64,000 nt of DNA, taken from assembly GCF_954871325.1 (NCBI RefSeq), contig NC_088777.1, forward strand, positions 6,425,366-6,489,365. Direction: 5' to 3'. A model generated the notes under the pieces. That model was not told the origin of the DNA, made no database searches, and saw nothing but the letters and a program-made list of their open reading frames with translations. How positions within the stretch are numbered: the stretch's first letter is position 1; the number at the start of each line of letters is the position of its first letter. The translations under genes were made by a program, and so were the position numbers. Origin of the DNA: Gordionus sp. m RMFG-2023 (lineage: Eukaryota; Nematomorpha; Gordioida; Chordodea; Parachordodidae). This document shows positions 47,314 to 57,639 of the stretch, one piece after another.

Positions 47314-48330
47314 CGTACAAGATTGATAATTGAGATAAAGAAACTGGGAAAAAACTAGATCGAAAAAATTGCAGAACAAAAAATCTGGTAAAAAGAACTA
47401 AAAAAAATATGTTTGAACTGCTATATTTGAGATAAAATAGCAATCTTAATGTTTGTTCCAAAAATCATATTACGCAAGCCTCAAGATTTTGCTCATATAT
47501 GGCACAATAGTGTTGTAATTAAAAAGTTTAACAAATTGGATTTGTTCACTTTTTATTTTTCGCTTATAATTTGTTAATTTTAATTAACGTATTCTTATAT
47601 TATTTTACTTTCTTTTTTAATTTTTCTCTTATAATTTTTTACTTTTATTTGATAATTAGTATTTATATTATAGTTAATGGTTATGAATAAAACTTTAAAA
47701 TCTTAAAATGTTTTATTAATTTTGTTTTTAATTATACTAATTTGTTTTCTTCCTTTTTATTTTCGATTTTTTCCACTACAACAAATAGTTTCCATATCCA
47801 TTAGCCAAATCTGAATGATTTTTTTGCTCAAATTGAGCCTATAACAACATTAAATAGTAGTTATAAAATGCCTAGACAAACAAAAATCTAACGGAATAAA
47901 TCCTAAGAAAATAAAATCTCTATAATTGAAAAGGGTATATAATTTGAAGATAAAAAAATACAGCTATCTTCTAAATAAAATGGTTAAAAAAATTTTTTTA
48001 GGCTGATTATTTGTCGATAGATTTAAGTTAGATATTATATTATGCGAATATTTAGAAATAAGTACGTTAATAGTTATAAATTTTTTTCTTTTCTAGATCT
48101 CGCTGACAGTTTTATATAATGAAGAAAAATAGTTCTCTCCCTTCTTTTGTTCTTATACATTCTATTATTATTAAGATAGATTCTGTTGACTTCTACCACT
48201 GAAGAGGTTAGATCTTTGCTGGGGATGATTCCGACACCGTTCCTATTGCTAACATTTTCATTATATTACAATTTATACCCATCTCCAATTATTAAATTCT
48301 GCTTTCCATTTCGTCTTATGTATGCTGTCT
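47314..48330. other. A+T-rich DNA unique to block B, with a MITE scrap
   Basis: About 47465-47510 matches the interior of the TAGTGTTG MITE (ATTACGCAAGCCTCAAGATT and GCTCATATATGGCACAA). The remainder shows only A/T-rich sequence; the frame at 47255-47461 is chance. Confidence 0.4.
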
Positions 48331-48728
48331 ATATCAATTTTTCTCTTGATCAACCTTACCTTTAAGTGTATCAATATTCAAAGCTAACGTTATTTTCATT
48401 GCTTTGACCTTTATTTTACTTTTCACATGATGGAAGTCTACACGCCGCGCGTCGCTTGAAGGGAACGCCCTAGCTTTCATATTCATATTTTTGTTTGTAT
48501 CCTTCATTTGTTTATTGGACAAGTAAAACCTTAGCACCTGGCTATCCAAGCCTGTCGGTGACCAGGGTGTCATCTCTAAGCTCAGAAATTCATTATACCA
48601 TATGTCTTTTCTCATCAGTCATCGAAGAAAAACCTGAAAATGTTTACGTTTCCTTACCAGAATTGAATCTAGGACCTTCGTTTCCAACCATACATCATAA
48701 CCCCCAGGGCCACCCCTTCCCTATTTGA
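48331..48728 (-). mobile_element. tRNA-derived SINE (probable)
   Basis: Minus-strand head at about 48640-48720: GGGGTGGCCCTGGGGGTTAT (A-box-like), then GGTTGGAAACGAAGGTCCTA and GATTCAATTCTGG (B-box-like). This follows the layout of common invertebrate SINE heads (GGTGGCCCAGTGGTTA…GGTCCTGGGTTCGA). The body continues past CCTGGTCACCGACAGG. It is less A/T-rich than the surroundings. The overlapping frames at 48334-48615 and 48495-48728 are probably not genes. The far end is not defined. Confidence 0.5.
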
Positions 48729-49105
48729 ATATAAATAAAAATGTTCCTCGAAAAGATTACATAAATACAAACAAATTTAAAAAAATTAATTTAATATAAA
48801 AACTAGGTATACTAAGAAATAACTTTCAAACAAAAATTTTTAAATACATATAATTTGAACAATACTTTTAAGAAGTAGTTAATTTTTTTTCAATTTTTAT
48901 ATAAAGGATAATAATTTGTTGATAATTTTTTTTTGTAAAATAGAAATTAGCTACCATTTAGAAAGAGTTGATAAAAAAAAATAAAAAAATTTTTTTAGAT
49001 CATATGTTTTCTCAATCTTCACTCTCTTCATCAAAATGTAGAATGATAAATTATGGTTATAAAATATTTCAGATCAACTATATATTAATGCATATGATGA
49101 AATAC

Positions 49106-49159
49106 CTGATTGATTAGGTCCTACGGTTGTGGTGTTGGCTGTGGTTGTAGTTGTAATAA
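49106..49159 (-). CDS. micro-exon, 54 nt, Thr-rich (third copy)
   Basis: Acceptor TTTTATAATAG, donor GTATTTCATC. After the shared Val codon it reads ITTTTTANTTTVGPNQS. One codon shorter than the copies at 33250 and 36235; the frame and the final sequon (NQS) are kept. Confidence 0.7.
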
Positions 49160-49469
49160 CTATTATAAAATTTTAAGTATTATTTTTTTGAAATTGAGGT
49201 ACATTATAAATCTCTGAAATTTGTTATATAACCAGGCATAGATAATACTTTTCAGCTGGGAAGGGGTGTTTTTTTGTGAGAGAAGGCATAATATTTTTTT
49301 TATATAAAACAAATACTCAATCAGACACTCATAAAAAAAAATTATATTATTTTTATTAAATTTTTAAATATAAAAAAATATGTATTTATACAAAATAATA
49401 CTCTAATACGACGATTTTTATTATTAAATTTTAATAAAATAAATAGCTAATTTATTTTTTTCATAATCC

Positions 49470-51212
49470 AACTAAATTTTGCATTCGTTTATCTTTTATC
49501 GATTCTCTGATGCTCAAGACTCGATACTACTTTGAGTATAAATGAGGTCTCACAAGAAGCAGCTGGCACCCCAATGATAATAGCTACTGAATAGCATTTA
49601 TATAATTCTTTAAATAAATTTTAATACATGTTTTTGTACATAATATTAATAATATTTTTAAAATCATATCATTCTCCTATGTCAGACGCTAATAATTCTT
49701 TGGGATTTTCATTTCATGATATTTTCAATATTAAGGTTTAATAAGGACGCATTGGAGTCATTCTGCAATTAAATTATTTAGATCAAGGGGGAACAAAGTA
49801 CTAAAGAAAATTACAAAGTTATCATTATCAACAGTATATCCTTCTAAAAAAATTAAACAAAATAATAAATAATTTCAATTAAGGAAATTTTTAGAGACTT
49901 TTAACAATCAAATTTTAATTTGGTATTTTTAGGCATTTTATGAACATCTGAGTATCAGGTGTCAGATATAAATTTGATATAAGATTTGTAGTTTTTATCT
50001 AATCCAATAAATTTCCACCTTTTTTGTTTTTTAATACATTAATTGTAGAGACAACACCTGTATATTTAAAGGATACATTAAAACGCCTAAAGAATTGTAC
50101 AATTTGTTTGCTAAAATTGAAAAAAATTAAAAATTAGAGAAATATTTATTGAAACAATGTATACCTTTTTAATAATGTTTTTGCACTATTATATGATTAG
50201 TTTATTATATTAAATAAATTAATCCTTAAATCATTAAGTTGTTTTTTAATTCAAATTATAATGTTTTCAACAGAATTTCCAAATCAATCATTCCTATTAA
50301 ATTCTTTTAAATTTTTTCGCAAAAAATATACCTAATGATCAAATATATATAGCCTGTTGCATCTTTTATCTCATCGGCCATAAGAAATAAAAATGTCAAT
50401 TCACTTTTGTGTTAATTTGTTTCAAACATCGACTTAATTTTGAATTTTTGGTGTTGTGCATTGAGCATATTTTGGTATTGATCTTATAATCTTTTTAAAA
50501 AAAATTTCACCTTTTTGACAGATGAAGGATCATTGCGCTAAAAATGCTTCTGCAGCATCATTTATTATAATAAAATAAGACCGAAAGAAGGGTTATAAAT
50601 TAAATAAATATTTCAAATACTATCGATTGGGTTCAACTTTATGATTCACTAAGATGTTGATATTTTTATATCCTTCTTTAAACCCATTTTTTTCAAGCTG
50701 TTATGATATAATTCAATTTATATATAAAATGTTTATTATTTTTATTAGTTCTGAGGCGATATTTTGCTATATAGAAAAAAAATACAAAATTACATTTTAA
50801 AAAAAAAGAAATTTTAATTTTTTACTTTAAAAAAATTATATTATTATTAACGTAAAAATTATATTTAAGACATCACTATACTCTTAATACTACGATAAAA
50901 GAAATATCTGCCGTTCCCCTAAATTCCTACACTGAGTTAAAATCACTACAGAAAATTATTGGCTTACGAACCACAAAATTCCTATACAATCCATATTGAA
51001 TTAAAAAACTTTAAGTAGTTTCATGTTTTAACGGCATATTTTTCCAATTGTTTTTTTTTCATTTAAATTAAATGGTTAATTAAATAAAAATTATTTTTTT
51101 GAAAATAGAGACCATTTCTGGAGGCCAAGCAAATGTCGGAGACCAGATTTATGGATTAAATTTAATTGAGAGCTTTCCCCCCCCCACGCGACTTCCGTTA
51201 GTTATGGCCCTG
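49470..51212 (-). mobile_element. hAT transposon relic (DUF4371 type)
   Basis: The right terminus reads inward CAGGGCCATAACTAACGG, followed by a G tract (51177-51185). Minus-strand pieces: FLMADEIKDATG (about 50380; the ADE acid motif) and PAASCETSFILK (about 49560; for the ASCERSFS segment of the dimerisation region). The left terminus is not found; it abuts the end of block B. Heavily decayed. Confidence 0.5.
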
Positions 51213-51354
51213 CTGATAACTACTAAAATTATAAGATAAATATAATAAGCGCCTGAACAATTTTAAATTGTTTTATTCTAAAAGATATTAATTAAGAAGT
51301 CAAGCAAATAATTTTATAACGAGTTGATAAATTTATCAAAATATAATGATATAC

Positions 51355-51378
51355 CTGGAGGTTTAGTTATAGACTTTA
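51355..51378 (-). CDS. micro-exon, 24 nt
   Basis: Acceptor TTTTATTACAG, donor GTATATCATT (identical to the donor of 33250). It reads VKSITKPP. Upstream of block B in transcription order. Confidence 0.55.
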
Positions 51379-51385
51379 CTGTAAT

Positions 51386-51532
51386 AAAAATTTCGATATA
51401 ATAAAGAAATTGAGAATTTTTCCTCTGGTTTAGGTAATATTTTGACTTTCATTTTATTAAAAATTTCGATTTAATAAAGAAATTGAGAATTTTTCCTCTG
51501 GTTTAGGTAATATTTTGACTTTCATTTTATTA
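51386..51532. repeat. two-copy tandem repeat, 73-bp period
   Basis: AAAAATTTCGAT…TTCATTTTATT occurs twice in succession, nearly identical. Directly upstream (in transcription) of the 24-nt micro-exon, it duplicates its branch/acceptor-side intron. A very recent event. Confidence 0.85.
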
Positions 51533-52096
51533 AGATATTATAAGGGCTTTATTTCCATATAAGATAAAGAAATGTCTCTTTTTAAAACTGTTTAAATAGA
51601 ATATGATGGAGCTGGTATTTTAAAATTTTAGTACAATTGAATGCTATGCATCTATAATATATATCGACTCAACGGTGCACCGTGGGATGGGAAAGTTGAA
51701 AATTTACCTCCCCATCAAAAATCTGCCTATTCTTTTCATTATAATTTACTAAATAATTTATAAAATAACAAAAATTTAGAAAAAAATTTATTTTTAAATT
51801 AAAAAAAGTGAGAAACCTAAATTTTTTATAAAATAAGATCTCATTCAGAGATCTACAATAATTAGATTTATAGATTTTTTAAAAAACTTTATAGCGGAAA
51901 GACTCACTTAATAGGGTCCTTCCCCCATAATAAAATATGGGATATTCTTATTCTGCTCCACATAATAAGACTGAAGATATAGTTCAAGTTAAGGAAATTA
52001 TATTTAATTTATTTTTGAAAGAATTCTCAGACCATTCATTTTAAAATATTTATTACATCCCATCATTGACATATTTAAATTTCTGTTCAAAAATCA

Positions 52097-52408
52097 ATGA
52101 GTGATATTAATTTAGTTATAAAATTACCAATAGGTTTAGATAACCACAAGGAGTTAAGTAGGATAATTAATAATATTGTACAATCAATTGAAATATTTGC
52201 AGTAAATTTGATATATCACGTAAAATTAATGGAAAAAGTTTTAAAATAAAACTTTTCAATATATTTAGATTTTTGTCATGCTAGAGATAATAATTTATTT
52301 ATTGGATTATTAAATAATATTTATTATAAATTGGGATTTGGTTATAAAATAATATATGAAAATATTATAAAATGTCTAAGAGTTGAAAATAATTTATTTA
52401 AGATTTGA
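52097..52408 (+). pseudogene. unidentified interrupted reading frame, 104 codons
   Basis: One frame runs for 104 codons with a single interruption. It starts MSDINLVIKLPIGLDNHKEL, and a later part reads LDFCHARDNNLFIGLL. Such length is unusual here. No family is recognised; a decayed mobile or captured gene is as likely as a host pseudogene. Confidence 0.3.
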
Positions 52409-53249
52409 TCAATCAACTTAAAATATAATTTTATTATAACTAATATATCTTAACAACTGTTTTAAATAGAGTTTTGTTCTTAATAACAATAGTAAAAACG
52501 TTGTTGTATTTTACCTGAAAATGCTCAATAAGATGTTTAACAACATATTATATTCTAAATTGTCTGCAAAAATTAATCTTCCTTACTATATACAACTAAC
52601 ACAACTTACTTCAAATTTTATACATAATTCTATTCTGCTCTCATGAAATATCATTTTCCTTATTGAAGTTTTTATATCTGAGATATGGACCACTTCTTGG
52701 GTATAAATATTTTCTTAATATTTTAGTTAAAATGTGAAGTTTCTATTAGATATTTTTAATGTTTAAAAAGATAATATTTTTTTGTCTAATAAAAACTAGA
52801 CCCATTATTATGTGCTAAAACAGAAAGATCTCTTTTGACCTTGTAAAAAGAGCTTATCAATTAGTTTTAACTAAATGACAATTTCTATCATTTTTTTTCT
52901 CAATTATTTTTTTATTTGAATAAATAATATTCTAATATGATATATTATATGATAAGGGATATAAATATTTTTTTTCTAAGAAAAAAAATTGATAAGCGAT
53001 AAATATAACAATATAATTTAGGAAGACAGAAGGATAAACATTTTAAAAAAAAGATCTCTAGAAAAAAATAGTAAACAGAAACTAAGAACGAGAAGGCATT
53101 AAATACTAAGTAGTTTACTAAGTACGGTATCTCCAATTCTTTTTTTATTTTAAATGTTACTTAAGGATCAGCAATCGATAATTTAATTTAGTTAAATTTG
53201 AGTGTATATTATTTGAACATCCTTTTAATGTATTTATATAATGATATAC
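52409..53249. other. A+T-rich DNA without a supported gene
   Basis: A minus-strand frame at 52945-53136 begins MEIPYLVNYLVFNAFSFLVS and looks like a hydrophobic leader, but A/T-rich DNA gives such frames easily. Nothing else is seen. Confidence 0.3.
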
Positions 53250-53282
53250 TTAAATATCTAGGAAATTTGATCGCACCTTTAC
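53250..53282 (-). CDS. micro-exon, 33 nt (candidate)
   Basis: Acceptor ATTTCTCACAG, donor GTATATCATT (as in 33250, 36235 and 51355). It reads GKGAIKFPRYL in the array's phase, ending in A. Unlike other cassettes it is basic and lacks the S/T/P motifs, so it rests on splice sites, length and phase alone. Confidence 0.4.
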   Translation of the reverse strand, partial: VKVRSNFLDI

Positions 53283-53629
53283 CTGTGAGAAATTTTAGGT
53301 ATTTTATTTTTATATTATTATAATAGAACTTCAATATTAATAAAATTATTGCAAAAAGTAAACAATATTTTGATTCATAAATTATTATAAACAATTTCTT
53401 TAATCATGTTATTTTCAAGACTGCAAAATCTTACCTTCATATCTTAATAACATTGGGGGAAGGGGGGATTCGGATTATTATATAGGTTAAAAGTTTTCTA
53501 GTGGTGTTCTGGGATAGAGTAGACTTATCGCTGGCCTTAGAAAATAGTTGTTTAAGAAGTTTTTGTTAGGAAGGACATTAAAATATATATTATATAATTG
53601 AGAGCAACGAAATAAAAATGGTAAAGTTA

Positions 53630-54560
53630 AATGTACGAGAGTTTACTTGAAATAGTAGATTTAAGTATTTAAAAATAGCTCTAACGGGTTTGAGTTAAAG
53701 TTAATCTAATTTATTAAGAATAGGAAGGTAACTATTACAGCTGAATACAAGAATAAATAGATTGAGGCACGAGAAATATTATAAATTTGTCATCAAATTT
53801 ATATTAGTAAATGATAAAATTATGGCCGTCCGATGTAAACTATAATGATTTGATATTGAATGTTTGGTGCCTGTGTTCAACTATTAACATATTTAGAAAA
53901 GTGCTATCAAAATATTCAAGAATTTAATATGATACCTCTGCATATGAGCTAATTGTAATGGCAGCATTTGAATCTTTTGAAATACGTAAAGGATTAGAAA
54001 AATATCAAGGTATAAAGAGATTTTGCGAGATAGGAGGAGTTTATCAAGATTGCTTAGACATTTGTAAAGATCAGATAAATCTGGATGAAAAAGTTAAACA
54101 CCTCATTATAATGAGTGTCAATATAAAAATCAGATATACTATAATAATGGTTCATCGAAAGGAAGGGGAAATTATGAAATAATAGTCTAATACTATCCAT
54201 CAAGATTTATTTTAATAGATTTAAATATAGATAATATAAAAGTCCTTGGTCACGTAAACCTGAAAATAAATTGAGAAAATGAAATGGTAGAGTACCATAT
54301 TTTGACGAATATAATAATTGAAATGAGAGAATCGATAATAATTATCAAAGAAAATAATGCTAACATATAGCGAAACATGGTGGAGGAATAATATTACGTA
54401 AGGTGAAAGAGATAATTGACTATAGCGTAGAAATAAAAATATCCATTGGGAGTGACATTTACTATCACAAAAATTTTCAGTCAATAAAGATACCCGTGGA
54501 GATGTAGGATTTGATCAGAGATAGGTATGTTGTAGATAGGTGTGTGAGACTATAGAGAAT
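53630..54560 (+). pseudogene. decayed coding relic of unknown origin
   Basis: Codon-like plus-strand sequence with many interruptions. The longest open part (53958-54182) reads MAAFESFEIRKGLEKYQGIK, then RFCEIGGVYQDCLDI. It might be a capsid/gag-like or other mobile-element protein, but no motif decides this. It is treated as a fossil; no boundaries or terminal repeats are seen. The minus-strand frame at 54221-54484 is its shadow. Confidence 0.3.
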
Positions 54561-55106
54561 ACAGAGATAATTAATAATATTGGACCGAATATATATTAAT
54601 TATAAGATTTTAAAGTTCTAGATGAATAACACATAAATTATAGATCTATTAAATGAATCAGATAGTGGAGACTGAAATAATTCCAAACTAATAGAGGAAT
54701 TGTTACTCAGCTTGAATTATTGCAAAAAAATTTATTCTTTGGCGCTTAAACAATTAGTAAATTCATATATTTTAAAATATTTAAGAATAATTCATATGAC
54801 TTTAAATTTATTATTCGTCAAAAATTTTATTCCTATTTATTATATTAAATTTAACATTTTATTCATATTCATAAATTTCGCATTGACTAACAATTAATTG
54901 CTGACTTTGATAAGCCTATTTTTAATTAATGATCAAAGTCTTTTTAGGGTAAAAACTCTGCATCGCTTTGATAAGAAGTAACACATTGATGAAAAAAGCC
55001 ATATTTTTTAACTTTAAGTATTGATAACATTCTATAACTCGTTATTTTTATTTATTTTAAGAATGGATAACAAATAGGAAGTAACGATTGTTTCAGATCA
55101 GAATAT
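54561..55106. other. A+T-rich DNA, nothing recognised
   Basis: The 65-codon frame at 54700-54897 is Leu/Ile/Asn/Lys-rich, as expected by chance at this composition. No repeats or elements are seen before 55107. Confidence 0.35.
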
Positions 55107-55253
55107 CAGAGACCTGCAGAGGAACCATTTACACGGCCTATGCCTTGATATTTTTTAATTTTTATAACTATTATATTTGATTTTAAAATATATGGCGAAG
55201 CCCGGATATTTTGGGGAAAAAAAAAATTTTTTTTAGGCCATGCCCGGTCTCTA
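55107..55253. mobile_element. short hAT MITE (TAGAGACCTGC family), 147 bp
   Basis: Perfect duplication CAGAATAT at 55099-55106 and 55254-55261. Termini CAGAGACCTGCAG and, inward from the right, TAGAGACCGGGC. It shares terminus type and GCCCGG motifs with 27790 and 41324 but is much shorter. Confidence 0.75.
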
Positions 55254-55605
55254 CAGAATATATAATTATAATATGTAAAAATTATACTATTATACTGTAA
55301 ATTATATTTCTTAGTCGATAAATTCCATTATAATATCTATGAAATTTATTAGAGTTTATATTTTATTGCTTAATTATACATTTAAATCAAAATTAAATTA
55401 AAACAATTATATTTATAATAAAATAAATTTTTTTTATATAAAATTAGCAATAAGCAATATATTCTTACCAGTAGCTCCTATTAAACAAATATTCATATAT
55501 TATAATAATGAATTTGTAATAATATCCCCCGAAATGAAAATTCTCTATAAAAAAAATGTTCTATATAAAATGAAATTCTAAATTCCCTAAAAAAAGGATT
55601 GGTGA

Positions 55606-55800
55606 TCAGTGTTGTTAAACGGCTCGATTTTAGTCGATTTTTAAAAACGCTAACTCAATATTTTATCTTGAATAATATTAGGCAAGCCTAAAGATTCTGC
55701 TCATAGATGGCACAAAGGTTTAGACATCAATTAAAGAAATCTTGAAGCTTAGGCAATATTTTTCTGGATAAATTATTGAGTTAGCCGTTTAACAACACTA
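55606..55800. mobile_element. TAGTGTTG hAT MITE, 195 bp
   Basis: Perfect duplication ATTGGTGA at 55598-55605 and 55801-55808. It lacks part of the right inverted arm compared with the 223-bp copies (the AAACGAGCC region is missing). Confidence 0.8.
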
Positions 55801-55808
55801 ATTGGTGA

Positions 55809-57129
55809 AAAGCTTTTATACAATATTATGCAAAATTTCTCATATTTTAAATTGTAAATCAAATTTACATTATATATTTGACTAGGAAATGTCTGGATTA
55901 TTTAATTATCTCTAATTTCAAATATTATACGGAAAATTTAAAAAATCGTCCCTTATTATTAATACATCATTATATAATATTTTTAATAAAAATCAAATCA
56001 CTCTAATCAAAAGTGGAAATTTATTTTTTTTCTTATATTATTATGCATCAAATAATAATTTATGAAGATAATAAAAGAGAGATTCATATTGATAGGAAGA
56101 AAAAACATTATAAATTAATTACTTTATAAATAAAAATTTTTGTTATAATTTATTTTCTACGGTAAGAAAAAATATTGGATTTTCCCAATAAAACATAAAT
56201 TATCTTATATTTCCTGATAAAATTTCTCAATTTAATTGCATTATAAGCCTGCTTTGATTTGAAAGTTTTTCTTTAAAATTATGAATTATTAAATGTAAAA
56301 TAAATTACCTTGCGATAATTCTATAAAAGCTATCCAAACTGTGAGTAACAAGATATGATCGAAAAACATCTTAAGGGAAAAAAAGTAATTTCAATTTAAG
56401 TTTAATAAAATTTAAAAAATGATTAAAAAAATTTATCTTAAAAGATAGATTATGAACTCGTCTACATTGATATTCAGCAAAAACAATATTTTATTTAAGT
56501 AACCCTAAACCAAATTTTATAAATATTATCATGAACTACTAACACATTGTATTATTTAACCTTTTGTTTTTAAAGGTAGTAAACAATTGGTTTAACTAAG
56601 TATCATTTAAGTATATTTAATACTCATTTGTATTAAAATTATATTTGTTGAACTTAATTTTTTGATAAAAAATTTTTTGAAAGAAATGCAAATATTTTTT
56701 TTGATAAAAAATTATTTGAAAAAGATGCAAATATTTATTTTATTTTTAATTTATCCCCCTCCCCCATCTTCCCCTTTGTGACTAAAACATGAAGACATTA
56801 TTGATTAATTTTAAAACTCAAGAAACAATGCTTATGCATTTAAAGATAAAAAAATTCTGAGGGGTATAATATAATTTCTGATAAATTTAATTCTGAGTAA
56901 ATTAAAAATTTTTCCTAGCAAATTTATTATTTGTGAATTCAGTAAAAATTGCTTGTAGTTTTAGTTCTAAGTAATTAAAGGAAAAAATATATATGTTGAC
57001 AAACCTATATGTATAAATATTAAATATTGTCTTAAGTTACAGAATAAGTGCATGCCATTGTCAAACATGTGCTTAAGGCGGCTTTATAATATTATATTCA
57101 GATTCCTATCATATTTTTTGAAAATATAA
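55809..57129. other. A+T-rich DNA, nothing recognised
   Basis: No long frames, cassettes or element termini. A C-rich patch (CCCCCTCCCCCATCTTCCCC) lies at about 56755-56775. Confidence 0.35.
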
Positions 57130-57438
57130 CTAATATCCTATATCTAAGTAAAAAGAGAAGATAACACAGATCGTAAAATCATAAAATTCAAAAGTATTTT
57201 TAATTAAGAAAACACTTGTTTCACTTAGATACAATTTATTTTTGATTATCCATTCAAAATTCTTTAAAGACACTATATAATAAATAATTTTATAGTTTTT
57301 ATTTAGTTTATAACTCTTTTTTTGGTTAGTGACTGGCATAACTGATTGATAATTTATAAATATTAAGTATTCAACAGACAATAAATATTGGCACAACCCA
57401 AATATAAATTCAACGGTAAGGAACAAGTTTAAACTCAA
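57130..57438 (-). CDS. candidate signal-peptide first exon
   Basis: A 102-codon minus-strand frame, one of the longest in the window. It starts MSLNLFLTVEFIFGLCQYLL and continues SVEYLIF, i.e. a hydrophobic leader of about 20 residues with a small residue at a plausible cleavage site. A TATAATATATAC motif lies about 40 bp upstream of the ATG. It could be exon 1 of the micro-exon gene, 4 kb upstream of the first cassette on the same strand. No obvious donor in the array's phase is visible near the leader's end, and A/T-rich DNA favours hydrophobic translations, so this is speculative. Confidence 0.25.
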   Translation of the reverse strand: MSLNLFLTVEFIFGLCQYLLSVEYLIFINYQSVMPVTNQKKSYKLNKNYKIIYYIVSLKNFEWIIKNKLYLSETSVFLIKNTFEFYDFTICVIFSFYLDIGY

Positions 57439-57639
57439 TAATTAATATATTAATAAAGCCTGAGTTCCTTGTGTGTATATATTATAAGATTTTGAAGAAA
57501 AACATAAGACAGATTAACAAAAAAATACATTATATAATAAAATAATATTAAAAAGTCGTTAAATCAATCTGATTCCTATTTTTATAAAAAATATTATTCA
57601 ATTATAAATGTTTCAAAATAAAATAGTCACTAGTAAGAA

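Larger units (their letters stand above)
37890..49468 (-). repeat. block B of the segmental duplication
   Basis: Paralogous to block A (25410-36566) in cassette order and intron sequence. Insertions unique to B: the TAGAGATCTGC element (41324), the LINE (42235-44985), about 580 bp at 45690-46270 and unrelated DNA at 47314-48730. The homology ends near 49468 (matching 36566), where a hAT relic begins. Confidence 0.8.
9971..53282 (-). other. putative micro-exon gene encoding a modular S/T/P-rich, sequon-rich protein
   Basis: This is an overview of 32 cassette exons listed individually below: 1,167 coding nt in about 43 kb. All have AG acceptors and GT donors on the minus strand, lengths divisible by three, and a common phase (each exon begins with the last two bases of a codon whose first base, usually G, ends the previous exon). 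Peptides quoted for each cassette include that shared codon. Cassettes could therefore be skipped or added without losing frame. The encoded peptides repeat N-T-S, V-T-T-S and x-P-P motifs, giving dense N- and potential O-glycosylation sites typical of secreted mucin-like proteins. Whether this is one gene or two or three tandem genes, and where it starts and ends, cannot be decided from sequence alone. Candidate ends are a signal-peptide-like frame at 57438 and exons near 5.2 kb. Confidence 0.6.

Noticed and set aside
48334-48728. Two opposite frames of 77-93 codons
   Set aside because: They overlap the probable SINE; no codon bias or homologue.
53630-54560. Use of an alternative genetic code to explain the relic
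   Set aside because: Neighbouring host exons and transposon relics read with the standard code; decay is the simpler explanation.
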